The notes below the pieces were generated by a model, which worked only from the letters and a program-made list of their open reading frames with translations, made no database searches and was not told the DNA's origin. Shown piece by piece: positions 1 through 10,922 of a DNA stretch of 64,000 nucleotides (its first letter is position 1; the number at the start of each line of letters is the position of its first letter). The position numbers and the translations under genes are program-made. Source of the stretch: Phlegmacium glaucopus (taxonomy: Eukaryota; Basidiomycota; Agaricomycetes; Agaricales; Cortinariaceae); assembly GCA_015039465.1 (NCBI GenBank), contig MU130378.1, forward strand, positions 500,570 to 564,569, given 5' to 3'.

Positions 1-115
1 GGGTTACGCGGATACGGTGAAGAGCACGAGCAAGGAGAGGGACGGTTAAGGAGGATGACTCTGCAGACATGGTTGTCGAATGCTAAGTATTCAATTTATT
101 TAAACTTTTGTTAAA
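1..115 (+). other. window edge, possible 3' end of a plus-strand gene
   Basis: Two forward frames are open from the window edge. One stops at about base 48 and the other runs to about base 114. Neither resembles a family I recognise, so this may be the tail of a gene lying outside the window, or simply intergenic sequence downstream of the minus-strand carrier gene. Confidence 0.2.
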
Positions 116-1674
116 CTAAATCTCGGCCCAGCCTCCGTCCTTTTCCTCGCCGCCTCCGATCAATGCCAGGCCGAACACGATCACACTCGCGCCTAACCGC
201 ATGCCGAGTCCCCGGTACAACTGCCCGATGCCCGTATTCCGGAACCAACTTTCTTCAATCTCTCCTTCTCTCTCCTTCTCCTTCCCTTTCCTCATCTGTT
301 GTCTGATCGGTAGGTCCGACCGCTCCTCCGTCAATATATGCCAGAATGTATCCACAACTCCATTGTACGGTGCAGGTCGCAATTCAACACACCCTTTCAC
401 AGGTTTGCCATTCCCTCGTGGTTGCACTTGCAGTCGTCTTCGTATCGTCTCAATAGGAAGCGTAGCCAGTAGTCCAATACAGCTACCACCCAGTTCTGCC
501 ATTCCCCATCCTATTGGATGTGTCTCTTCCGTAATATGTCCCCGTCCCAGATACCGAGTCAGGATCCCCGGCAATGCAAGTGATACAATTGGACGTAATG
601 CATTGTCCAATAATGTCGGTATCAGTAAATGGGGGTGGAAGTACATCCCCCAAAGCCCTCCCTCGTCTCGTAGTATTTGTCTAAATGCATCCAGCGGTCC
701 GGAATACGTTTGATATCTTGCTGTGAATGACTGCACAATCAAACGCGTTCGGATTAAATCCAGTGGTGACAACAGGAATCCTGTAATTAGATGCGATACC
801 ACAGGAAGGATAATAGGTGGCTGGTGAAATGGGGACATTGATGGGAAAAACAGACTCTGCAAAAAACCATTGATGAACGGCTGTAGTGTATCTGATAACA
901 CTTCAGTTACACAGGACGTCAATAGCCCTGTTAGACATTTTCAGAACCTGTTATTAAATAGAAATAGTTATGAAGCGTGCCTTTCCATAAAGCCAACCAT
1001 CCTTCTGGTCGAAATCGTCCAACGCGCTTCATCATGCCCCATACGCCGTCTGCGCTGCCCACCGGAATGATGTATTCTGGTCGTGTTCCCTCTTCTAACA
1101 CTGACCGTCGGATAATGTAGCCCTGTTCATCTGTCCGCGCTTTTGAAGTAGGTGGACGATTTGTTGGAACGGCATTGGGATCAGCAAAGTAAGAATCATT
1201 ATCATTTGAAGAATCGCTCAACTAAAACAAGTAACTTTAGCATCCATTCCTCTATGTATTAGAAGAGAATACGCATACAGCATCATCATGGTCATCTTCC
1301 AGCAACTCCGAATCCAAAGGCTCTGGTTCACCAGCATCTCGGGGAACCCATTGTACTTGAAGCAACATCTTACCTACTTCCCAGGGCATGACGATAGCAG
1401 TGCTCGTATATTGGAGAATGGCGGAAGCCACAACGGCTTTGAACAATTGTGCAGCATTGATACCAGATGGTTCTGATAGATCCAATGAAGGCGATAAGTC
1501 AAAGATGGAGTTGGGCGAGGGGCGCATGGACCATTGGTGTACTGGTGCGTTGGAACCTTCAAGGAGAGGTTCCGAGGCTGCTTTAGTAACTGCTGCCGCT
1601 GGAATGGGTGGCACGAAAGTCCAGGCTTGAGATGGGTCGATGTATAAATCTCGCAGAGATGAAGGGGAATTCAT
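116..1674 (-). CDS. UGO1: UGO1-like mitochondrial outer-membrane carrier (SLC25 superfamily)
   Basis: Probable fungal Ugo1/SLC25A46-type protein of the mitochondrial outer membrane, a family that links outer- and inner-membrane fusion machinery. The ATG at 1674 opens a first exon of about 140 codons, followed by exons near 1221-931 and 922-116. Carrier-type signatures are visible: PWEVGKMLLQVQ in exon 1, SPLDLIRTRLIVQ early in exon 3, and LPIETIRRRLQVQ later. These are degenerate versions of the PxD/ExxR/K carrier motif, as expected for Ugo1 rather than for a classical transporter. The N-terminus is hydrophilic and proline-rich. A long charged insertion rich in Lys, Glu and Arg sits near the C-terminus. 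The exact edges of the introns near 1240 and 925 are not certain. It could be another atypical carrier. Confidence 0.75.
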
Positions 1675-2589
1675 GACATTTAGGTTGTAATGATATTGAG
1701 ATTGAAGTCACCTCTGGCCCGGAATGGTCCTGATGCGCAGGAGAAGGTGTTGACAAATACGAACATATTAAGTTACTGGCCAGTGTCCAAAAAAGGAAAG
1801 AGGAAAAGGAAAGGAAAGAAAGGAAAAAAGAAAGAGAAAAAGAAAAGAAAAGGAAGAGGACTCAGAACTCAATTCATCTACTCATATATCAAAAGAACGG
1901 GAGTGAGCTGGAAACAGCCTACCTAAGGCTGAAACTCCGAATCCTAGGAGATTGAAATGGCAATTGATTTAAACTAGCTCCAAGTCCAATAGATAGAAAC
2001 GAAGGCCTATTATTAGATCAAGCATTGAAGGCTGCCCACACGAAGACTCAAAAGTTGGCAGGCAACCGTGAGATCGTGGCGTGCTGCATGCATAACATAT
2101 TCAAATTTCTCGCTCCTTCTCTGCGAATTTGTGTATTTGAAGTTGATAGATGTATTTAACTACTTGTACCTTTTCTTGTGCTTCAAATAGAGAGACGAGT
2201 CCAGAAAGCAGGTAAAACCCAGCTAACGGGTGATAGACCCCGGTCTGCGGCATTTTCCGGGCTGCCAGAAGTCTGCATACCAGCTGTACATATATAACAT
2301 AGTGTAACGTGTTCATTATTGATGGATGCATTCTTAACTTGCATGCTTTGGTCTAGTGCGCGATCGATATCCACACAAGCAAAGCCTTCGAGGACGGTAT
2401 GAATCAATGCTACATTTAGATATGCGCAGTCATAGTTTCAAAGTTGTGACCAAATGGGGGATAAGCGCCGGGAGTTCCGAATAAGTTGTAACCATACTAA
2501 ACTTTGAAAGGAACTTGGCAGATAGAATATTGACATTGTAGAACACACCTGATCATTGCCCCTGCCTCTTTTCCTTTCACTACTACCTC
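1675..2589. other. intergenic region with polypurine tract
   Basis: This is the shared upstream region of two divergent genes, the UGO1-like carrier and the tricalbin. The only striking content is an uninterrupted purine tract at 1789-1860. ORFs here are short and resemble nothing I know. Confidence 0.6.
1789..1860 (+). repeat. 72-nt pure purine (A/G) tract
   Basis: All 72 bases on the plus strand are A or G, built from irregular AAAGG/GAAAA steps. Such tracts can exclude nucleosomes or form triplex DNA. Its place about 115 bp upstream of the carrier start suggests a promoter element, but that is inference. Confidence 0.8.
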
Positions 2590-5500
2590 ATGGAGTCGCT
2601 TGGTCCTGTCGTCTCTAGTGCCCGGGTTCACGATTCGCTCAACCTCCCAAACCAGAACTTGAAGACACCTGACCATACAGATTCTAGTGCATCCACAGAA
2701 GAAAAGGCAGCTATAGTAGATAAAGGGCAACAGTCCGACGGTATAATCAAGACAGAAAAACCAGGTTGGTATCATATTTCTTTTCTCTTTCAACCACCAC
2801 TGTCTCATAATACTCAACCTCAACCTCCCATTTCTGAGACACGGACTAACTCCGCATTCTTCGTTTCTCATAGAAATTGGAGAGGTGAACTCGACCCCCA
2901 TGGTTCCTACTATCGTTGTTGAAGACATGGGGGATGACGAGAAACCACAAGTAACAGCACCGGATGCCGGTCAGACTCAGGCTGTCGAAGATGACGCAGT
3001 TGCAGCTCCAGGCGCTTTCCAAATAAAACCCGCTCCTATTATTCCGGAATGGTATACAGTTGGCTGGCGACAGGCTTCCGGCATTGACAAGCCTCCTTTA
3101 CCAGAAGGCGAAGAGAAGGACAACAATATATTGCAGATGTTTATTGGGGAGCAATACTATGGCGCGTGGTACCATAACGCTGGTATCATCATTTTTGTAT
3201 GTGTCTACCATTCCCCTTACACGTTCATTTTCTAAGCTTTAACTTTCATTAATATCATGATGACAGGCTGTCCTGGCTACCCATTTCTTAACGCGTTTCC
3301 ACTTTGGATGGGGATGGTTATTCATTGTACTCGCTGTATGCAACTCCGCCTACACCACTTCAATGAGCCGTTTCCGTCGGTCGGCTCGTGATGATATCCA
3401 AAGGGAACTTGTCAAAACTCGTATGGCTTCAGAACATGAATCTGCAGAGTGGATCAACAACTTCCTCCATCGTTTCTGGCTCATATATGAACCCGTGCTG
3501 TCTACTAGCATCACCGCTTCTGTCAACCAGATCTTATCCACCAGCACGCCTGCTTTCCTCGATTCCATGAATCTTACCGGTTTTACTTTGGGAACCAAGG
3601 CACCGCGCATTGATAAAGTCCGCACGTTTCCTAAGACAGAGGAAGATGTTGTAATGATGGACTGGGGTCTTTCTTTCACCCCGAAGGATACTTCAGATAT
3701 GACTGAAAAAGAGAAAGCTAACATGGTGAATCCTAGAATTGAGCTCTCAGTCCGTGTGGGCAAAGGACTGGCGACAGCTGCTCTGCCTATCCTGGTCGAA
3801 GATATCTCTTTCAGTGGTCTTTTGCGCATTCGTATGAAGCTCGGGCACAATTTTCCTCATATCCAAATTGTGGACATTTCCTTCTTGGGGAAACCTGACA
3901 TTAGCTATGTTCTGAAACCTCTTGGTGGTGATACATTTGGTTTCGATATTGCTAATGTGAGTACTCTTCTTTCCTAAAAAAAAACAACATCGAAATTTAT
4001 ACTCCTGGTTAGGTGCCAGGACTGTCGACTTTCATTCGTGATATGACGCATGCAACATTGGAGCCAATGATGTATGAGCCAAACGTGTTTACCTTGAATT
4101 TGGAACAAATGTTGTCTGGTAAACCGCTTGATGCTGCTATCGGTGTCGTTCAGGTCTTGGTTCGTTCTGCACGTGGGGTTAAAGCTACCAAAATGGGTGG
4201 CGGGGCACCTGACCCATATGCCAGCTTAAACCTTGAACATCGTGCTGAAATTTGTCACACCAATTATAAATCCAATACGTGCGTTACTCGTTCAAGTTTT
4301 GATATAACAGTCAATCGTATTTATCATCTGAATCTAGTTACAATCCCACATGGATGGAAACCAAGTTCATCCTCGTCAACACGTTGAAAGAAGTTATGGT
4401 CTTGGACTTGTATGATTATAATGATGTCCGCAAAGATACTCTACTGGGCTCCGTCGAGTTCCCATTGTCGAAGTTGCTGGATGATCAAACACATGAGGAT
4501 ATTGTGAGCACCATCCTGCAGGAGGGGAAGGATCGTGGTGAACTGCGATATGATGTCAATTATTTTCCGGTGATCGAAGCTGAAGAAGGCAAGGAAGAAA
4601 TATTGGACTCCAGTACGTCGTCTTACCAACTGAAAGGGGAAGTGACCTTCATGATCTCTTTTTTATCAAGCTGTCGGTATTGTGCGTCTTGTGATCCACC
4701 AAGCCAAAGAACTTGATCAATCAAAAGCACTTGCCGGAGGCCTCAATCCTCTCTGCAAGGTCCGCGCTACCGCCAGTATCACTCCTTCTTTCAAATCACC
4801 CACAAAAAAACGCACCAACTCTCCGGTGTGGGAAGTCCCTTACGAGTTCCTCTGCACAGACAAAAATGCCGCCATAATCACTGTAAAAGTCATCGACGAT
4901 TGCGATTTCCTTGCTAATCCTGTCATTGGTTATATGTCGATCAACCTTGTCGATCTTTTACCGTTGAAGGATCAGGCGGGTAGGGATTGGTTCAAATTGA
5001 GTGGGTGTCGTTCTGGCAAGCTCAGGTTGTCGGCGGAGTGGAAACCTTTGAGTATGGCTGGGTCTTTGCATGGATCTGATCAATATATGCCTCCTATTGG
5101 TGTAGTGAGACTGGTGATTAATAAAGCAGTGGACGTCAAGTATGTTTTTTTTGCTGCGTGTCATTGGTTTTGGCTGATTGAAGGTTTAGGAACGTTGAGG
5201 CTACTCTTGGTGGCAAGGTATATCTCAAATTATTGTTAGAAAGAATATTTCTAAGGTCCTTTTTCGCTTTATAGAGCGATCCTTATGTCCGAGTTCAAGT
5301 CCAAAATGTTACCAAGGGCAGAACTGAAGTTGTCAACAACAGTTCGTATTTGATTGACATTGAAGTTTGTTCCTCAATGACATGCTCCACGCAGATTTGA
5401 ATCCAGTTTGGGACCAAATTATCTATATTCCTGGTATGTCACTTTTTGCATCGTATACAACTAGTATTGACTGACCTTGTCTGCCACAGTGCACTCGTTG

Positions 5501-8010
5501 AAAGAGGTTGGGTTTCAGCGTTTTTCTAACCTTCAGTTTCTGATTGGTTTTGACAGAATCTGACTCTTGAGTGTATGGATTATCAAAACTTGACAAAAGT
5601 GAGTTACTTCGTACTTGTCTGTTCTCATAGAGTATTTATGTACCCTCACAATAGGATCGATCTCTAGGTTCAGTAGAGCTCCGTGTCGCAGACCTTGCGA
5701 CCAAAGCCGACAACCTTCGCTATCCTTACCTGACTACTGGTGTCAAAGCAATGGAAGCCCCAATCGAACTTGAGCAAGGACATTCCTACAAGGGAACACT
5801 CTGCTATACTGCAGAGTTCATCCCATGTCTTGCTCTCAAGAACATCAAGTTTGAGCGGCAAACCACTGAAAAGGATCGGCTCGCTTCTCAATATGATAAC
5901 GATCGCAGCTCCTTAAGTGGCTCGAATGCGTCTGAGGATGATGATATTCCAGCTGGGGTGACTTACATACCGGAGCCGACTGGTCGACCAGACGCTGATG
6001 CGACAAACAACGTCCCTGCGACGGCTACTGATGTCAATGTAGAACCTAATGGGAACGGCGAACCGAATGGTGTGGCGGACAAAAAGGCTGAAATCGAAGG
6101 TGTAGAGATGGATCATGAAGAACTCCTGGCTCAACGTGAGTGATGTTTGTATTGTCCACGTTGGTTCTCACTAATTTTCTACTCTAGAATCGGGAATCAT
6201 TGTTTTCCGCATCATTTCTGGTCACCTTGCCACGAAGGGTCGCCTAGAGGTTTTGTTGGATGATGGATATTGGCCAATTATGAGCACGCCTAAAGCGCGG
6301 AAAACTGACGCTCAGTGGGACTACGTGGGCGAGGGTTTCATGAAAGAAATTGATTTTGGATGTATATGGCTGCGATTGAATGAGGCGGCTGAAGGAGATT
6401 CCGATGATATTGTTGCTGAGTTTAAACTAGACGCAAGGACTTTCCTACAAGATACTTTGGTAAGCTTTATGACTTTTTCTGGTCTTTATTATCGAGGTTA
6501 AAGCGTGTTGCAGAAGGGACCGCATACATATGGGCTGAATGATTCTGAAGGCAACAACCACTCTTCAGTCGTGGTTGAAGCTAGGTATATCCCGGTACCT
6601 GTTACTCTTGAACCAAGGGAGACCGTCAACAGTAAGTTCATTTGAAAGAGCTGGTCATCTAACAACATACTGATACGTGTGCTTAAGACCAGGGTATCCT
6701 ACGAGTTGAACTCTTGGACGGTCGTGAAATTCGGGGTGTTGATAGAGGAGGTTAGTTCTGTATTCGCCTCCTATTTGTCGTATAATTGACATGACATAGG
6801 AAAATCCGATCCTTTCGCTGTCTTTGAGCTCAACGGACAAAGGGTCTTCAAATCTCAGACAAGGAAGAAGACCACTTCTCCAGATTGGAATGAACACTTT
6901 GAAGTCAATGTGGTAAGTTTTGGCTCTATGTCCTGGAAGGATCTTCCTGAGGAACGATAATAGTCTTCGCGATATGCTGCGGAATTCGTCGTCGAAGTTT
7001 TCGACTGGAACCAGATTGAAACCGCTAAGAGTCTGGGAATCGGGAAAATTGACCTTTCTACTATTGAACCAATGCAGTCTGTGGAAAGGGTCATCAGTTT
7101 GGTCAGCACCAAGCATGGTGAAAAGGGTGAAGTACGGTTGCGACTTGTCTTCCGACCTATGATTATCGCCAAAACTCGAAAGAACACCTCAACTTTCACT
7201 AGTGCGGGTCGAGCGATGACGACGATCGGTGCTATGCCTCTAAGCGCAGGCTTGGGTGTCTTCCATGGCGTTACTGGTGTCTTCAAGCACAAGGAGCACG
7301 AAGAGACGGCTCCTGGATTCCCTTTCGGCCAAACAGCGGGAGTTTCTGATAATCATGCGGCAGTCGCCGATAAAGCCTTCCCTTCTTCAGAGAGTGGTCA
7401 CCCCGTAGCAGGCGAGCCAGGAACTTTAAGAGTCACTGTATTGGATGCGAAAGATCTTGTTCCTCACGATATCAAGCCTTATACCACCGTCCGGGTGGGC
7501 GACAAAGAGTTCAAGACGAAACACACAGGCAAGACAGGTACCCCAGAATGGTTGGTAACCTTGTATCTTTGATTTATTTCGTAACTGACAAGGTACTTGC
7601 TTGTGATAGGAATGACTCTTTCTCATTCACCGTGTCTTCTCTGACGTCAATGGTTTATGTTTGGATTTATGATCACAAAACTCTCGCAAAAGATAAGGAA
7701 ATAGCCGAGGGTGAAGTCGAAGAAAGTTTTCTTTCTCTATACATCTATCTCCCTTTGCTTACATATCTACTTTTAGATCTGGCGCCATATCAGACCAGAG
7801 GGTATTTCATCGGCTGAAGTATATGTTCAACTTCGTCCAGCGGGAGTTTTACACATGCGCCTCGAGTTCGAAGCAGGAGTTAATCCAAACTCTAGCGCTT
7901 CCATTCATTCAGGAGACCACCATTCGAGAACTCTATCCATTGCAAGTCCGTCACGCTTCAGCATCAGAGGACGTCGGCCAGGCCATACTGAGGATGAGTA
8001 ATGACCAATG
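2590..8010 (+). CDS. TCB: tricalbin-like SMP/multi-C2 membrane tether
   Basis: A large multi-exon gene for a tricalbin/extended-synaptotagmin homologue, which tethers ER to plasma membrane and moves lipids. Visible in order: a hydrophilic N-terminus from the ATG at 2590; a hydrophobic hairpin-like segment encoded about 3165-3360; an SMP lipid-binding domain (about 3400-4100, with DMTHATLEPMMYEPNVF at its end); then at least five C2 domains. These start near 4140 (VVQVLVRSARGVKATKMG), 4680, 5100, 6700 and 7425. Several keep the SDPY/SDPF calcium-loop signature. The last exon begins after an AG at about 7776 with IWRHIRPEGISSAEVYVQL and ends at TAA 8008-8010; the ORF starting at 7823 in another frame is a shadow. 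A long acidic linker (about 5890-6130) separates the third and fourth C2 groups. Some intron edges are estimated. It converges with MTQ2. Confidence 0.88.
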
Positions 8011-8328
8011 AATCTCAGTTGTTGTTTCATACAATCATTTAAAATTGCTTGTTGTGCTTTTTCATTTTATCCACCGTCACTCTGGACGTTATTCGTAGTT
8101 GAATAGTAGTTGAATATTAATATATGTCTCTTTCGCTTTCGATTAGAAAAGGTTGTGACCCGTCCCTTTGAATTTCGTTCTTACATAAGATATTTCGAGA
8201 GATTTATCTATCTCATGTTGGAGATCGAACGAAGCAAATGATGAATAAATGTTCTCGTCCAGCACGGCGTTGGAGCACGATCTGGCAAGACGAATTAGTG
8301 TCGATATCATGATATTCTTGAGATCGGC
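8011..8328. other. convergent 3' intergenic region
   Basis: AT-rich sequence between the stop codons of the tricalbin (+) and MTQ2 (-). It presumably holds both 3' UTRs. No other feature was seen. Confidence 0.6.
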
Positions 8329-9202
8329 TCAGCTGACATTGCCTTGCAAGTGATAAGATTCTTGCATTATCTGGCAGATCTTAGGTATATTGTTTTGCTT
8401 TAGAGCAACAAGGTAGAAACGACCCCTGGAAGACAGTAATGACTTTGAAAACTCGATTATTATTTTGCAGTTCAATTCGATAATGGAATGCATACCTCGG
8501 CGCGATCTAGAAATGCATAGGTAACCTGCATCCCGTCTGAACCACCAGCCCATGATCCCTGGATATCTCGCGAGTCCTGTGCCTGGAGTACCTCCTCTGC
8601 TGAAGTTGGGACATAAGGTGGGTTGAATAGAATAACATCGACCTTATAGGATAGCCTCTGATAGAATGGGTCGGCCAATGATGCATTAACGACCTGTATG
8701 TCCACCTGTCATAAACGATACGATATCTATGAGGACCAAACCCAGGTAGAGACCTAAAATTTCCATTCTTACCTGATTTTGTTCTCCTGTTAGCCAAGTA
8801 CATCGACAAGCATGTGGATTGATGTCTGTGCATAGATAGACTATGTGTAGTTTGTACCTCGACACTGTCTGGCGAAAAAAGGAGAAAACATACGTACGGA
8901 TGGTCCGAGGATCTTTTTAATAAAACTAGTTACACAGCCTGATCCTGAGCTTTTATGAATGAGAGGTATGTTGGGCTCTGGTAGAGAAACCCTACCCGAT
9001 TTCGAGGCAAACTGTAGCTCGTAGGTCTTTCAAGGCTTCCGCGTCCGCTTCCAGCCCGTCGAGCAATAGGAAAGTGTCCTCTGTCGGGTAACAGTTAGCT
9101 ATCAGTGGCCCTGAAAAGCATGATTTTACAAACACCTGCAGGCTCATATATCTCATCGTAGTCCTTCTTGGTTAGATGAGAGATATCTGGTGTTGGGATC
9201 AT
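8329..9202 (-). CDS. MTQ2: eRF1 glutamine methyltransferase catalytic subunit
   Basis: S-adenosylmethionine-dependent methyltransferase of the HemK/Mtq2 (N6AMT1) family. With Trm112 it methylates the GGQ glutamine of release factor eRF1. The ATG at 9202 begins MIPTPDISHLTKKDYDEIYE, followed by the AEDTFLLLDGLE-like opening typical of Mtq2. An SAM-binding GSGSGC-type segment lies around 9000. The catalytic NPPYVPTSAEE motif lies near 8620, and the C-terminus (about 8440-8329) reads RGRFYLVALKQNN, matching the family end. Several introns of about 50-60 nt separate the exons, and the ORFs in the region are fragments of one gene. It lies 214 bp downstream of the UNG stop codon on the same strand. 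Confidence 0.85.
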
Positions 9203-9416
9203 CAAGTTTCTGGTGAGTTACTATGATAGAGCGCCGCCAAAAAAGGATCGGCTTCTTCCACACAAGTTCGCCTCATTCTCTTCGCTCAGCAGAGGGCGCA
9301 CAACGTAAACCGAATGTAAAGTATGTAACGTTGATAACAAAAGATCGATAACAAGCTCAGATGGTATAAATTACAAGTCCAAATTATAGAGATGGTAGCA
9401 GAAAGTGTGTCGCCAA

Positions 9417-10789
9417 TCATTGTGCGCTGAGGACGGTCCAGTCAATTTGAGCATCTTTTCCATAATTCTTAGCTAGCCATTCGTTCGCCTGGCGGAAATG
9501 ACCGTTTCCTAAAAATCCTTTGTGGGCTGATAGGGGAGATGGGTGCGCAGATCTATTCAGGCCATTTAGAAGCGGCATATTTAATAAAAGTAACCCACAC
9601 CGACCGAAGAACAAGATGCTTTTTCTATGCAAATATTTAATTTTTGAAAAAAATCTCAATTGGATAGGAACGAACCTCATCTATACCAATCTTGTCACAA
9701 GACTTTTCAGCATGTAAACCCCATGCCATGAATACAATGCCAGGCTGAGTGCCTTTCCGATGCAAGACTGCGCGAATCGCTTCGGCAGTAAATGTCTCCC
9801 AGCCCTTGCGGGCATGAGAGCCAGCTTTGTGGGCTCGTACAGTCAAGCTTGCGTTAAGCCATAGAACACCTTGCTTGGCAACATCACTTAGATCGCTGAG
9901 AGAGAAAAAAGGTCAAAATCAGCTGGATCTTTATGACTATGGAAATACCCTGATGTGGGTATCGAGAATCCGGGAATATCGGTTGCTAATTGCTTGTAGA
10001 TATTTTTTAAAGATGGAGGAGGTTTCGTAGGCGCAAGTACGGAAAAAGATAGTCCTAGTCCAGGTAAAGCCAATTTGTCAATCAGCTAGTTGAATGAAAA
10101 CGTCTTGAACGCACCGTGTGCTTGTCCCACATCATGATAAGGATCCTGAGGACGAATTTCATTCAAAATTGTATTCGACGACAACTAAGAGGATTTCAAC
10201 TGACTTGGCCGAGAATAACAACTTTGACTTCATCGAGAGGAGTGAATCTTGACCAAGAGTATATATTACCAACTTCGGAGTCCGATAAACCAGATAAACG
10301 TTGGGTTATGAATAGAATGCTCACTTGTAGGGTATATGGTGTGCGATGTATGTTCCGCTAACAGGAATGTTTTCAACTGTGATAAGGTCAGCAGGGCGAA
10401 ATTAATCCATGATGTAGGGATCGTCATTCATTACTTTAGTAAAGTAAGGCTTCTTAAATTCAGCTCCGAGAGCTTTTTGCCAGGATTCATGCATAGTATC
10501 AGCCTCCAAGGAGTCCAAAATAGCTTTGGTAACAACCACTGTTTGTGGTTGCGAGCTCGAAGCAGCATCAAGTTTCTCAGCCTTGCCAGTTGAAAGCGCG
10601 TCACTAAAGTGATTTCTAATCAAGACGTTACTGCGTTGATCTCGTTAAAAGATGAACTAACGAGGAAACTTTTGCCATTATGGTGGTGGAAGTCAAGGTC
10701 ATGGCAGAGCCTGAAGCTCGGCGTGAGGCTGTCGCTACTGTACTTGCTAACATTTGGACTTTGGGTTCTTTGGTAGTATCTTTGGGCAT
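9417..10789 (-). CDS. UNG1: uracil-DNA glycosylase
   Basis: Removes uracil from DNA in nuclear and mitochondrial base excision repair. I place the start at the ATG at 10789 (ACCATG context), since only this frame joins exon 2 with the right phase through an intron beginning GTTAGT. Visible motifs: [10 protein letters not shown] and KPYF (about 10490-10440); VKVVILGQ spliced to [11 protein letters not shown], which rebuilds the catalytic water-activating GQDPYH loop across an intron (about 10185-10115); [19 protein letters not shown] near 9830; and [13 protein letters not shown] (about 9540), the DNA-minor-groove loop with catalytic His. The stop is at 9417-9419. The basic, Ser/Thr-rich N-terminus is poorly conserved, as usual for targeting segments. 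Two ACGCGT boxes lie just upstream. Confidence 0.9.
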
Positions 10790-10873
10790 GGTGAAGATGG
10801 CAGTAGCGGTTCAAGATGTCCAAGTCAAAGGTAGTTCCGAAGTAGTGAGTCGTGATGCTTGTCAACATTGTTG

Positions 10874-10919
10874 ACGCGTTATTTGTCCTTGTGTGTAAAT
10901 TGATTATAATATAACGCGT
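10874..10919. promoter_or_regulatory. paired MCB-like ACGCGT boxes upstream of UNG1
   Basis: Two copies of ACGCGT, at 10874-10879 and 10914-10919 (the second inside AACGCGTT), lie 85 and 125 bp from the UNG1 start. In yeasts this hexamer is the MluI cell-cycle box bound by MBF for G1/S genes, UNG1 included. Function here is inferred. Confidence 0.45.
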
Positions 10920-10922
10920 TTT

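Noticed and set aside
1690..1926. 78-codon Lys-rich frame
   Set aside because: Its composition is only the translation of the purine tract.
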